64,000 nt of DNA, taken from Planktothrix serta PCC 8927 (GTDB lineage: Bacteria; Cyanobacteriota; Cyanobacteriia; Cyanobacteriales; Microcoleaceae). Positions 8,241-16,565 of the stretch are shown here, in pieces. Where the stretch lies: the NCBI RefSeq assembly GCF_900010725.2, contig NZ_LR734844.1:1-64000 (forward strand), read 5' to 3'. Under the pieces are notes generated by a model. The model ran no database searches. It was not told the origin of the DNA and was given only the letters and a program-made list of their open reading frames with translations. Position 1 is the stretch's first letter; each line of letters begins with the position of its first letter. The position numbers and the translations under genes are program-made.

Positions 8241-9121
8241 TCCTCTTGGCGTGAAAATACTCCTGTTCCTCTTAAGACATCGAGAAAGGCGAAGACGGCG
8301 GGGACATGAAAGCCATTTGACCAGATGGCAGCACCGATGACTCGTTCTAGGGGAACAGGTAAGGCTCTAACTTGGACTTGGGGAGGAATGGGTAAGGCAG
8401 CTAAACGGGGTAAAATTGCGGCCCCTAATCCCTGAGCAACCATACTAACAATCGTTGAATCTTCTTTAATTTGATAGGCGACTTTTAACGATTGTCCCCA
8501 TTTTGCCCAATGTTCGCGCACTGCTGAGGTACATTCGGCATAATTGAATAAAATGAAAGAGTAGGTCGAGAGTTCTTCCCAGGTTAAGGTTTTGGGAATT
8601 TGACCGAGGGAGTTAGGAACCAAAACCACATATTCATCTCTAGCAATTTCCCAGGTTTCAAATTCTTCAGAACGGGGTAAGGGAATTAACCCAATATCGA
8701 CTTGACCTGTGCGTAAGGTTTGTTCAACCCCTAACGGGTCAGTTTCGGTAATGGTGATTTCCACATCGGGAAAACGGTTGCGAAACTGGGCAACTTTTGA
8801 GGGGAGGATGTGGGTGGCTGCACTGCGGAAGGACGCAACTCGAATTTTTCCTCGATGTAAACCTTTTTCTAAATTGACTTCATAATCGATTTTTTCACGC
8901 AGTTCTAAGATTTTAAGCGCGTGTAGCATTACCCGTTCTCCAATTAGGGTGGAACGTGCGCCAAACCGTCCTCGCAATAGTAAGGGGACTCCGAGTTCAT
9001 CTTCTAAAGCTGCGATCGCTCGACTGACGGCGGATTGAGATATATTTAAACTCAATGCGGCTTCTGAAAAGCTTCCTTGTTCTGCTACTGCTAATAAAAT
9101 TTCCAGTTGGTCAATATTCAT
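8234..9121 (-). CDS. LysR-family transcriptional regulator
   Basis: 295 aa. The winged helix-turn-helix (1-60) contains LLAVAEQGSFSEAALSLNIS and QSAVSRAIAALEDELGVPLL, the canonical LysR DNA-binding signature. The substrate-binding domain (about 90-290) has the periplasmic-binding-protein fold typical of the family, which senses a small co-inducer. No target is apparent: the neighbours are a convergent transporter gene and divergent pilin-like genes about 180 nt away, and LysR proteins often control divergent neighbours. The last residues and the stop come from the heptamer repeat. Confidence 0.9.
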   Translation of the reverse strand: MNIDQLEILLAVAEQGSFSEAALSLNISQSAVSRAIAALEDELGVPLLLRGRFGARSTLIGERVMLHALKILELREKIDYEVNLEKGLHRGKIRVASFRSAATHILPSKVAQFRNRFPDVEITITETDPLGVEQTLRTGQVDIGLIPLPRSEEFETWEIARDEYVVLVPNSLGQIPKTLTWEELSTYSFILFNYAECTSAVREHWAKWGQSLKVAYQIKEDSTIVSMVAQGLGAAILPRLAALPIPPQVQVRALPVPLERVIGAAIWSNGFHVPAVFAFLDVLRGTGVFSRQEDG

Positions 9122-9303
9122 TTTCGTTAAGCTATTAGCTATTCACCCCCAGACTTCAGTTGTTCTACAAACGTTGAGTTAACTTTAATAAACTAAGTTA
9201 TATTATAGTAAATTTTTATCCATTTTTAACTTATAACCGTTATATTAAATTCAGCATCATTGATTAAAAATTGCTATTTTTTATTCAACCTATACTCACA
9301 AAT

Positions 9304-9810
9304 ATGTCAAAATTTACTTTTTTAAATTCTCAAGCAAAATGGATATATTTATCTTTTTTAAGTCTATTATTGCTCCTAGTTACCCTGGGTTATTTTCATT
9401 TTGACAATAAAATTCGTAGAGGTCAACAAGCACAAGGGAGATCAATTTTAAAGAGTTTAATTAAAAATCAAAATCAACAATTTAGAAAATATGGTAAATT
9501 CACCCCTAACTTAGAAAACTTATATCGAGGGACTTCAACCGGGATCGGAACCTATCAATTTAAAATGACGGTAGAATCGGATCGAGTATTTTTTGAAGCG
9601 ATTCCTATGATTTGGCGACGGGTGAGTTACTCTGGAGCGATCTTTAAAATTAATCACAATCCATCGGTTATCCTGGTGGGAGGAATTTGTAAAAGTCCTC
9701 GCTCCTCCTTTACGGCTCCAACTCCCATTGAACCGCCTTTCCCAAACTTTTATCAAGTTCGCTGTCCCCTTGATTCTGAATTAATTGAATCGATGAAGTT
9801 TCTCAAATAA
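9304..9810 (+). CDS. Type IV pilin-like G/H family protein (first copy)
   Basis: 168 aa from the ATG at 9304 (an in-frame start 11 codons upstream is possible). One N-terminal membrane helix (about 12-35) is followed by a small globular domain with the cyanobacterial pilin-GH pattern: ILKSLIKNQNQQFRKYGKFT, L..LYRGTSTG, YQFKM, then a Tyr/Gly-rich strand and two late cysteines. There is no classic prepilin peptidase site before the helix, so incorporation into pili is doubtful. It is followed 36 nt later by a paralogue in the same orientation. Confidence 0.6.
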   Translation: MSKFTFLNSQAKWIYLSFLSLLLLLVTLGYFHFDNKIRRGQQAQGRSILKSLIKNQNQQFRKYGKFTPNLENLYRGTSTGIGTYQFKMTVESDRVFFEAIPMIWRRVSYSGAIFKINHNPSVILVGGICKSPRSSFTAPTPIEPPFPNFYQVRCPLDSELIESMKFLK

Positions 9811-9846
9811 AATTTAGAAAATAGCTAGAAACTTAACTCAATATTA

Positions 9847-10365
9847 ATGTTTACATCTAACTTGTTTTCAATTAAAAATTTAAAAAAGATAGGTCAAACT
9901 TGTTTGCCAATCTTAATCTGTTTTGTACTATTTGCCTTAATTACTTTTCCTTCCTTTGATGCTAGAGTTCGCAACATAAAACAACTTGAAGCAAAAGAAA
10001 TTTTATTGGCTCTCATTAAAAACCAAAATTATCAGTTAAAGCATTATAATAAGTTTACCCCTAAATTAGATAATTTATATCGAGGAATTGCTCAGGGAAC
10101 CCGTAACTATCAATATAAAATGAACGTGCGATCGGAGCAAGTATTATTTGAAGTTTCCGCAAACCTTCCTCGGATTAAAAGTTATTCCGGTGCATTATTT
10201 ATCGTTAAAATACAAGGCTCTATGGTGCGGGTCGGCGGAATTTGCCAAAGCAATGATCTAACCTCTATTCCTCCCACTCCGATTCTACCTCCCTCCCCAG
10301 GTTCTAAAGAAATTCGTTGTCCTGCGGGTTCTCAATTGATCGAAGCCATGCAGTTTATCGATTAA
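9847..10365 (+). CDS. Type IV pilin-like G/H family protein (second copy)
   Basis: 172 aa, paralogue of the preceding gene. It shares the N-terminal helix, the ALIKNQNYQLKHYNKFTPKL segment, DNLYRGIAQGTRNYQYKMNV, the SYSGALF strand and the C-terminal two cysteines (GGICQS ... IRCPAGSQLIEAM). The pair probably arose by tandem duplication and is co-transcribed. As with the first copy, the fold assignment rests on the pilin-GH-like pattern, and function is unknown. Confidence 0.6.
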   Translation: MFTSNLFSIKNLKKIGQTCLPILICFVLFALITFPSFDARVRNIKQLEAKEILLALIKNQNYQLKHYNKFTPKLDNLYRGIAQGTRNYQYKMNVRSEQVLFEVSANLPRIKSYSGALFIVKIQGSMVRVGGICQSNDLTSIPPTPILPPSPGSKEIRCPAGSQLIEAMQFID

Positions 10366-10462
10366 AATGAGTGAAACATGACAATATTGGTACAGTTTCG
10401 TAACATACTGTTAATTTGTTTTGATCCCTGTTCCAACGAACTAAGATTTGAGTCAAGTAACT

Positions 10463-11218
10463 ATGAATCAACCTCAACAATATTTAGGTAAAGTCTATCT
10501 GGTCGGTGCTGGGCCAGGAGATCCAGGCTTATTAACGGTTAAAGGAAAAACTTTATTAGAATTAGCAGATGTCGTGATTTATGATGCGTTAGTTAGTCCT
10601 CAAATTTTAGATTTAATTAACCCTAACGCTGAAAAAATTCATGCGGGAAAACGGCGAGGACGACACTCCTTATTACAAGAAGAAACGACTCAATTATTAA
10701 TTGAAAAAGTTAAAACTAATGCCATTGTAGTCCGACTAAAAGGAGGAGATCCGTTTATTTTTGGTCGCGGTGGGGAAGAAATGCAAGATTTAATTCAAGC
10801 GGGTATTTCTGTGGAAGTTGTACCGGGAATTACTTCAGGAATTGCGGCGCCAGCTTATGCGGGAATTCCTTTAACCCATCGAGATCATAGTTCTTCTGTT
10901 ACCTTTGTAACGGGTCATGAAACCGCAGGAAAATATCGACCTGTAGTGAATTGGGAAGCGATCGCGCAAGGTTCAGAAACCATTGTAATTTATATGGGAG
11001 TTCACAATTTACCCTATATTATTCAACAGTTAACCCAGGCTGGACAATCCCCCCAGACTCCGATAGCGTTAATTCGCTGGGGAACACGACCGGATCAAGA
11101 AGAGTTAATTGCCACTTTAGAAACGATTGTTCAAAAAGTAGCAGAAACGGGTTTTGAAGCCCCTGCGATCGCTGTTATTGGTTCGGTTGTCAATTTTAAA
11201 TCTCGTTTAAATTTGTAG
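10463..11218 (+). CDS. cobA: Uroporphyrinogen-III C-methyltransferase (SUMT)
   Basis: Transfers two methyl groups from S-adenosylmethionine to uroporphyrinogen III to give precorrin-2, the branch point to sirohaem and cobalamin. 251 aa from ATG 10463; a TTG five codons upstream is less likely. Motifs: VYLVGAGPGDPGLLT (near 13), VVRLKGGDPFIFGRGGEE (about 90), VEVVPGITSGIAAPAYAGIP and FVTGHE. This is the single-domain form without the CysG dehydrogenase/ferrochelatase part. In cyanobacteria it supplies sirohaem for nitrite and sulfite reductases. Confidence 0.95.
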   Translation: MNQPQQYLGKVYLVGAGPGDPGLLTVKGKTLLELADVVIYDALVSPQILDLINPNAEKIHAGKRRGRHSLLQEETTQLLIEKVKTNAIVVRLKGGDPFIFGRGGEEMQDLIQAGISVEVVPGITSGIAAPAYAGIPLTHRDHSSSVTFVTGHETAGKYRPVVNWEAIAQGSETIVIYMGVHNLPYIIQQLTQAGQSPQTPIALIRWGTRPDQEELIATLETIVQKVAETGFEAPAIAVIGSVVNFKSRLNL

Positions 11219-11387
11219 AAGGAAATTATGTTAATGAGTAACATCTGTTGTGATTATTTTCCTACTCCCTGCTATACTTGAGCTATTACTCCTATGGCAA
11301 TAAAGTAGTATAATTTTAGGAATAAGTCTAAAAAGATCGCTTTTTATGAAGTTACCTTAGACTAAATTTGAAAAATCGAGGTAAATA

Positions 11388-11690
11388 ATGATGGATAATT
11401 ACAAGATTACAGCAACAAAACAACGGCTTGATTTATTAACAGAAATTGAACAAACACCTGAAGAATATATACCTGAGCTATTAAATTTTGTACGTTTATT
11501 TCGTCAAAGTTTGCTGACAAAACAAATCTCTATTAATGCTTGGAATAATGCTATTAATCAAATTAATAATAGTAGCCAAGATCAAGAAAAAATTAAACAA
11601 TTATTTGAGTCTTGGGCTGAATTAGATGATGAAAATGAACAAAAAGAAACTTTAAAAATTATTGAATCTTTAGAGGATGTTTCAATTTAA
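11388..11690 (+). CDS. Putative antitoxin of a PIN-domain toxin-antitoxin pair
   Basis: 100 aa, small, acidic and helical, with no DNA-binding fold that I can recognise with confidence. The call rests on position: its stop TAA shares one base with the ATG of the PIN-domain gene (TAATG), the usual translationally coupled antitoxin-toxin order. GAGG lies 6 nt before the start, and a TATAAT hexamer about 75 nt upstream may be the -10 of its promoter. The region is AT-rich compared with neighbours. Confidence 0.6.
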   Translation: MMDNYKITATKQRLDLLTEIEQTPEEYIPELLNFVRLFRQSLLTKQISINAWNNAINQINNSSQDQEKIKQLFESWAELDDENEQKETLKIIESLEDVSI

Positions 11691-12139
11691 TGAGTAAAGT
11701 TATTTTATTAGATTCTGCACCAGTGGGATTAATTACTAATCCCAAAGCAACACCTTTAGCGGTACAATGTCAACAATGGTTTTTAAGTCTTATTCAAAGA
11801 GGTTATCAAGTCATTTTACCCGAAATTATAGATTATGAAATTAGACGAGAATTATTAAGAGCGAATAAACTTTCAGGGATCAGAAAATTAGATCAATTAA
11901 AATTAGAAATTATTTATCTTCCTATTACCACAGAAGTCATGTTAAAAGCCTCAGAATTATGGGCTGAAGCGAGAAAAAAAGGTAAACCAACCTCTGATAA
12001 TAAAGCCTTAGATGGTGATGTTATTTTAGCATCACAAGCTATTTTAGTCGCTAATTTAGGGCATGAGGTGATTGTTGCAACAACTAATAAAAAGCATTTA
12101 TCTTTATTTGTTGACGCTAGGGAATGGCAAGAAATTTAA
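11690..12139 (+). CDS. PIN-domain toxin (VapC-like ribonuclease)
   Basis: 149 aa. PIN fold with the expected acidic residues: LLDSAPVG near the N-terminus, a middle ILPEIIDYEIRRELLR segment (conserved Glu) and the late LDGDVILASQAIL acid, followed by VIVATTNKKHL. PIN toxins are Mg-dependent ribonucleases that block translation. It overlaps the upstream small gene by one base, completing a type II toxin-antitoxin module. The RNA target cannot be told from sequence. Confidence 0.8.
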   Translation: MSKVILLDSAPVGLITNPKATPLAVQCQQWFLSLIQRGYQVILPEIIDYEIRRELLRANKLSGIRKLDQLKLEIIYLPITTEVMLKASELWAEARKKGKPTSDNKALDGDVILASQAILVANLGHEVIVATTNKKHLSLFVDAREWQEI

Positions 12140-12179
12140 TTAAAAATGCTATTTGCACAATCCTTCGATTAAAAAATTT

Positions 12180-12297
12180 ACAATTAATGCTGATAATAAA
12201 TGATAATAAAGTTATCAACTGTTCTTCTGTAATTAAAATTTGTCCCTCCATAAATAACATAACTAAACCATGAACAATTGACCAACAAGCTAATGTT
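12180..12297 (-). pseudogene. TetR-family C-terminal fragment
   Basis: The minus strand translates as TLACWSIVHGLVMLFMEGQI followed by LITEEQLITLLSF. The WSIVHGL..LF..GQI pattern is the usual signature of the TetR C-terminal ligand-binding domain. A stop codon lies directly before it, and no DNA-binding domain is found upstream, so only about 40 codons of a former regulator remain. Confidence 0.45.
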
Positions 12298-12319
12298 TAG
12301 AAGGGAAGGAATTTTAACT

Positions 12320-12451
12320 ATGTTTTCCCCAATTCCCCTAACTCCGGTCTTCCTCAATCCCGATGATTCTCAAGATTGGAATACTTCACAGGATTCTGGA
12401 CAGGATGATTATACAGATGTCAACACACCCCATAACTATCTCAATGAATAA
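12320..12451 (+). CDS. Small acidic protein, unrecognised (43 aa)
   Basis: ATG to TAA frame of 43 codons with a strong GGAAGGA Shine-Dalgarno about 10 nt before the start. The product starts MFSPIPLTPVFLN and continues with an Asp/Ser/Gln-rich tail, with no hydrophobic segment. It follows the TetR fragment and precedes an orphan gene in an accessory stretch. The next about 200 nt hold a TATAAT hexamer (12552) followed directly by an 8-bp hairpin (TTTTTGAG/CTCAAAAA). Low certainty: supported only by the ribosome-binding site and composition. Confidence 0.35.
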   Translation: MFSPIPLTPVFLNPDDSQDWNTSQDSGQDDYTDVNTPHNYLNE

Positions 12452-12669
12452 AACCAGTTTTAAAAGACTATTCTTAGGTAAAATCCTGAAAACAAAGAAA
12501 ATGCCGACAAATGAATATACTTTAGGCATTGCTTTTGAGATTATACAGTAGTATAATTTTTGAGGCTCTCTCAAAAACATTACTTTGTTTTTAAAGATGT
12601 TTGCTAGTAACCTAGTTCCTATTTGTCTAAAAGCCTTAATTCAAACTATTTTAGTATATCTATAAATTT

Positions 12670-13305
12670 ATGCTTAATGAACAATTTGAAAAACTCAAGA
12701 AGCTCATGGGAAGATATTGTACATCTACTACATCTAATTTTAAAGTAAAAGATGATCGAATTATAAAAAAAATTTACTATAAAAAGCAGTCTAATCAAGA
12801 CTGTAATGTAGTAATAGAGGATTATCATGAATTTTTTATAGAAAAAGATAAAATTTTTGAAAAGATAGTTCTTCGAGAATCTGATTTAGCTATTTTTAGT
12901 GGCAAATCTTTTGTTCTCGCTGAAGGGTGCGATTTTGGAGAACCTATCAAGGATGAGATTGAGGAGCATAGCAGCATTATTCAACTAGCTTTTCATTTAG
13001 GAGGAGAGGTACAACAAAAGCAAAACTCATTAAATCGGTATGAATGGATATCCTTACCAAAAATTATTAAAGAGCTTAATTTTATTTTAGTAAAAGGAGA
13101 GGGATATGCAAGGCCCGCTGATCGGGCTGATCAGGCATTTATTGATTTTCGAGATGAAGAGTATGTTGTAACACTTAGTTCTCAGGGGTATACAGTCAAG
13201 ACAAAAGGAAAAGTAGTAGGAGTATATAAAACACCAATGGAACTGGTAATGGCTCTAGGTATACATAAATTTCAGTTTGGTATATTTGGCAATGGGGGTC
13301 GGTAG
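12670..13305 (+). CDS. Unrecognised protein, 211 aa
   Basis: I do not recognise this protein. It is soluble, with no signal peptide or membrane helix. The N-terminal half is Lys/Tyr-rich; the middle is acidic (about 70-110, including EGCDFGEPIKDEIEEHSS). The C-terminal part (about 145-190) contains DEEYVVTLSSQGYTVKTKGK, which looks like a small beta-sheet unit. AT-rich composition and position beside a toxin-antitoxin pair and a gene relic suggest an accessory gene. No Shine-Dalgarno is obvious. The 140 nt after it hold only a 25-codon open frame that I do not support. Confidence 0.6.
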   Translation: MLNEQFEKLKKLMGRYCTSTTSNFKVKDDRIIKKIYYKKQSNQDCNVVIEDYHEFFIEKDKIFEKIVLRESDLAIFSGKSFVLAEGCDFGEPIKDEIEEHSSIIQLAFHLGGEVQQKQNSLNRYEWISLPKIIKELNFILVKGEGYARPADRADQAFIDFRDEEYVVTLSSQGYTVKTKGKVVGVYKTPMELVMALGIHKFQFGIFGNGGR

Positions 13306-13446
13306 ATAAAAACAAAAAAAATTTTGATAATAAAATATGCTCAATAGGGGATTACTTAATGGACAAATCAATTCAATATAAAATTGATATTATGCTATAT
13401 AAAATAGAGTTTTTAAAGACAGATGTATCGATATAGGTGTAAACAA

Positions 13447-14070
13447 TTAATCTCCTAAATTCATCTGACCTTGAAATCCGGTAATAATTCGTCGTCCATC
13501 TTTGAGAATATGAATTTCAATTTGATCTGAGGCCCAAGTGAGTTGATCTTGTAAAGCCGGATTAAAAACATGAACCCGTTGATTGCGAGAAGACACCAAA
13601 GAATCAGGAGAATTAATCGCTAAGGATTCTGTATAAGGCCCATCAATTAAAATATCCAATTCCCTTAATAAATCTTGAGCATGAGGGGGGGCTTTTGGAG
13701 ATTCTAATTCTGCTAATGTAAACCCAGTAAACGACATAACATTGAATCCTTTGGCTTTAACAATTTTAGCTAATTGGGTTAAAGCTTCAGCTTGCCAAAA
13801 GGGTTCACCGCCAGAAAATGTTACCCCTTGATTGCGAGGATTTTGTAAAATTTGTTCAGCTAAATCTGTAACAGCAATTAATTGGTTGGGTTCAAATGAC
13901 CAAGATTCACGGTTAAAACACCCTGGACATTCTCGCAAACACCCCTGAACCCAGACCACGGCGCGATATCCTGGGCCATTGACCTCGGATTCATCGACAT
14001 AACCCATAATATTAAGGTATCCTGGTGGAATGGATAGGTCGGAAGGGGGTAAATTGTTGGCTGTTTTCAT
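13447..14070 (-). CDS. Radical SAM activating enzyme, NrdG-like
   Basis: 207 aa. The cluster-binding motif is CLRECPGC (C44, C48, C51; CX3CX2C), giving a 4Fe-4S single-cluster radical SAM fold, followed by GVTFSGGEPFWQAEAL (SAM-binding GGE). Length and motif resemble the anaerobic ribonucleotide reductase activase NrdG and related glycyl-radical activases. No class III reductase gene is seen in the window, so the partner is unknown. Similar stand-alone proteins occur in many cyanobacteria. Confidence 0.78.
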   Translation of the reverse strand: MKTANNLPPSDLSIPPGYLNIMGYVDESEVNGPGYRAVVWVQGCLRECPGCFNRESWSFEPNQLIAVTDLAEQILQNPRNQGVTFSGGEPFWQAEALTQLAKIVKAKGFNVMSFTGFTLAELESPKAPPHAQDLLRELDILIDGPYTESLAINSPDSLVSSRNQRVHVFNPALQDQLTWASDQIEIHILKDGRRIITGFQGQMNLGD

Positions 14071-14335
14071 CGCGTTCTCCTTTGATTTATTTCACAGTTA
14101 ACGGGTGAAAATATTGATCTCTACTTTAGCTTAAATTTTGAGAATTTATGCAAATATTAACTATTTTTACAAGCTCTTTTCCAACCTCTATTAAAATAAT
14201 TATTAAACCATCCCCTGATTTGATTTTTTCCAAAATTTAAGTTAACCTAATTTAACTATAGCAGTCGCCAGACCCGTTAGGACAAAGAGTGATGCTGAAA
14301 ACTAGATTTGTGTCTGTCTTTTCTTCCTTCCTCTT

Positions 14336-14368
14336 TCCTGTTCCCTGTTCCCTGTTCCCTGTTCCCTG
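14336..14368. repeat. (CCCTGTT)n heptamer before a response regulator
   Basis: Four to five CCCTGTT units end about 45 nt before the response regulator start. The rest of the about 340-nt gap upstream is AT-rich and shows no gene. A frame reading through the repeat encodes a spurious PVPCSLFP-type extension. Confidence 0.9.
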
Positions 14369-14411
14369 CTATACATTAAGCTGGATTAAATCGCTGGCAA
14401 ACGAGGAGAGA

Positions 14412-15092
14412 ATGAGGATTTTATTAGTAGAAGATGATGAACGGATTACCAAAGCCTTAGCAGAAGCACTCATGGATCATCATTATGTAGTAGATGTTGT
14501 TCATGATGGTCAGATGGGGTGGGAGTTTGTGGAAGCGGCCGCCTACGATGTGATTATATTAGATGTGATGTTACCTCGACTCAATGGCATTCAGTTTTGT
14601 CAACGATTAAGACAACGGGGTAATACTACACCTGTATTGATGTTAACGGCAAAAGATACCAGTGCAGATAAAGTTTTAGGGTTAGATGTGGGGGCTGATG
14701 ATTATGTAATTAAACCTTTTGATTTACAGGAATTATTAGCCAGAGTTCGGGCTTTATTGAGACGAGGAAACTTAGCTTTACCTCCGGTGTTAGAATGGGG
14801 AAGTCTTCAGCTTGATCCGAACAAGTGTGAAGTTACTTATGCCGGAAAACTTCTGTCTGTAACGCCTAAAGAGTATGAGTTATTAGAGTTGTTTTTACGG
14901 AACCCCGGACGGGTGCTTTCACGCGAAATGATTTTAGAACACCTCTGGTCTTTTGAAGATATTCCGGGTGATGATACGGTCAAAACCCATATTAAAAGAT
15001 TGAGACAAAAACTTAAAACAGTGGGTGCATCCTCTACATTAATTGAAACTATTTATGGCTTGGGATATCGGCTCAACACGCAATGCAATTAA
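14412..15092 (+). CDS. OmpR/PhoB-family response regulator
   Basis: 226 aa from ATG 14412, which has GAGGAG just upstream; the longer frame includes the heptamer repeat and is rejected. The receiver domain (1-115) has the acidic pocket VEDDE (near 7-10), phosphoacceptor D51 (YDVIILDVMLPRLNG) and Lys near 101 (DDYVIKPFD). The C-terminal winged helix (about 128-224) ends LIETIYGLGYRL. It overlaps the histidine kinase gene, so the two form a two-component pair. The architecture resembles cyanobacterial RppA/NrsR regulators; its signal is unknown. Confidence 0.93.
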   Translation: MRILLVEDDERITKALAEALMDHHYVVDVVHDGQMGWEFVEAAAYDVIILDVMLPRLNGIQFCQRLRQRGNTTPVLMLTAKDTSADKVLGLDVGADDYVIKPFDLQELLARVRALLRRGNLALPPVLEWGSLQLDPNKCEVTYAGKLLSVTPKEYELLELFLRNPGRVLSREMILEHLWSFEDIPGDDTVKTHIKRLRQKLKTVGASSTLIETIYGLGYRLNTQCN

Positions 15093-16389
15093 CCCTCAAT
15101 TTCGAGCTTTAAGTTGGCGCTTATTGCTTTCTTATTTAGGGGTGATGATGGCAATTTCGGGGACATCAATGATTGCAGTTTATGAATTTTTTGCCTTTAG
15201 TTTATATCAACAATTAGATCGTCAACTCCTAACATTAGCAGATGCAGCTACTCATAATTTTGAAGAAATTAAAGAACATAAAGAAGCTTCTAAAGTCTCT
15301 GATTCTCTGAAATTAGATGATGATGAAGATCTGGATATTCCTTGGCAAAATATTCAGCAACCGAATCAAGGAATTGAATGGTTTGATGCCAATCGCCAAC
15401 TGATTACTAAAGCTGGAAAAGTTTTTCCTCCTCTGGATTTATCCCATTATCATCGGACTTATACAGTTAATGAGAAAAAAATTCGGACTCTAACTTTAGA
15501 GATTAACAAAGAACCTGAAGCAACCCAACAGATTATGGGCTATGTACGGATCAGTGAGTCTACAGAACCGATTGAAATGGTGTTAAAAAAATTAAGGTTA
15601 GGGATGATGTTAGGGGGAATCTTGGTGTCAGCATTAACGGCTTTTGGGGGAATGTGGTTAACAAAACAATCTTTAAAACCCATTGAACAAAGTTTTGAAA
15701 AACTCAAACAATTTACCGCCGATGCTTCTCACGAATTGAGAAATCCTCTAGCCGGAATTAGAGCTTGTGTGGAAGTGATGCAGAGTCATCCTGAACGAAT
15801 TCATACTGCGGATATTGATAAATTAAAAGCGATCGCTAGTGGTGTTAATCAAATGACGAGCTTAGTAGAAGATTTATTGCTCCTGGCGCGCACAGATCAA
15901 CATTCTCTTTCTATAACAACGAATTGGCTGATTATTCCTCTCCATGAACTGTTAGAAGATTTAGTAGAATTTCTTTCTTTTCAAGCCGAACAAAAGCAAA
16001 TTGAATTAATCTTAGATATCAAGACAAATATTAAAATGAAAGGAGATGGAAATCAACTTTGGCGATTATTTTTGAACTTAATTGAAAATGCCATTTATTA
16101 TACTGACACGGGCGGAAAAGTTAGGGTATCCCTAGAAGATCGAGAAAAATGGGTTTGGGTACGAATTGAAGACACGGGAATGGGAATTTCTGCTGAACAG
16201 TTACCCTTAATTTTTGATCGGTTATGGCGTGCGGATCAAGCTCGAACTCGACAAGAAGGGGGATCGGGATTAGGGTTAGCGATCGCTCAAACTTTAGTTC
16301 AACATCATCAAGGGGAAATTACCGTTACCAGTGAATTAGGAAAGGGTAGCTGTTTTGTTGTCCGTTTTCCGAATTTACCCCATCTTTAA
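15055..16389 (+). CDS. Membrane sensor histidine kinase
   Basis: 444 aa from ATG 15055, overlapping the end of the response regulator gene by 38 nt. Two membrane helices (about 23-45 and 180-203) enclose a roughly 135-residue extracytoplasmic sensor region rich in acidic residues (for example DSLKLDDDEDLD). The kinase core has the H-box ADASHELRNPLAGIRA, N-box LIENAIYY, DTGMGIS, LIFDRLWR and GGSGLGLAIA. Arrangement and length match RppB/NrsS-type kinases. The acidic sensor loop could bind cations, but this is inference. A PepSY-TM-like gene follows. Confidence 0.9.
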   Translation: MAWDIGSTRNAINPQFRALSWRLLLSYLGVMMAISGTSMIAVYEFFAFSLYQQLDRQLLTLADAATHNFEEIKEHKEASKVSDSLKLDDDEDLDIPWQNIQQPNQGIEWFDANRQLITKAGKVFPPLDLSHYHRTYTVNEKKIRTLTLEINKEPEATQQIMGYVRISESTEPIEMVLKKLRLGMMLGGILVSALTAFGGMWLTKQSLKPIEQSFEKLKQFTADASHELRNPLAGIRACVEVMQSHPERIHTADIDKLKAIASGVNQMTSLVEDLLLLARTDQHSLSITTNWLIIPLHELLEDLVEFLSFQAEQKQIELILDIKTNIKMKGDGNQLWRLFLNLIENAIYYTDTGGKVRVSLEDREKWVWVRIEDTGMGISAEQLPLIFDRLWRADQARTRQEGGSGLGLAIAQTLVQHHQGEITVTSELGKGSCFVVRFPNLPHL

Positions 16390-16504
16390 AACCCCATTAT
16401 AATTCGTCACCAGTTTGTCACTTTTTAGGTTTATCCTCAAACTAAGGGTTAGGAGCATTATCTTTCTGTTGTTATATTAATAACTATTTTCTGGGTCATG
16501 TACC

Positions 16505-16520
16505 TACCTTTAGAGAGGTA
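16505..16520. promoter_or_regulatory. Short inverted repeat upstream of the PepSY-TM-like gene
   Basis: TACCT and AGGTA flank a 6-nt spacer about 45 nt before the start codon, inside the likely promoter region. Its position suggests an operator, possibly for the adjacent response regulator. This rests on one short palindrome only. Confidence 0.25.
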
Positions 16521-16565
16521 AACTTTTTACATTTCTACAAATCTATAATTATTGAGGTTAATGAT

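Noticed and set aside
10390-10403. Possible NtcA site (GTA-N8-TAA) upstream of cobA
   Set aside because: The right half deviates from the TAC consensus and no -10 box lies at the expected 20-24 nt spacing.
13359-13436. 25-codon frame with AGGGG upstream after the orphan gene
   Set aside because: Too short and AT-rich; no independent support beyond a weak purine run.
14289-14411. N-terminal extension of the response regulator through the CCCTGTT repeat
   Set aside because: The downstream ATG has a good Shine-Dalgarno and the receiver domain begins there.
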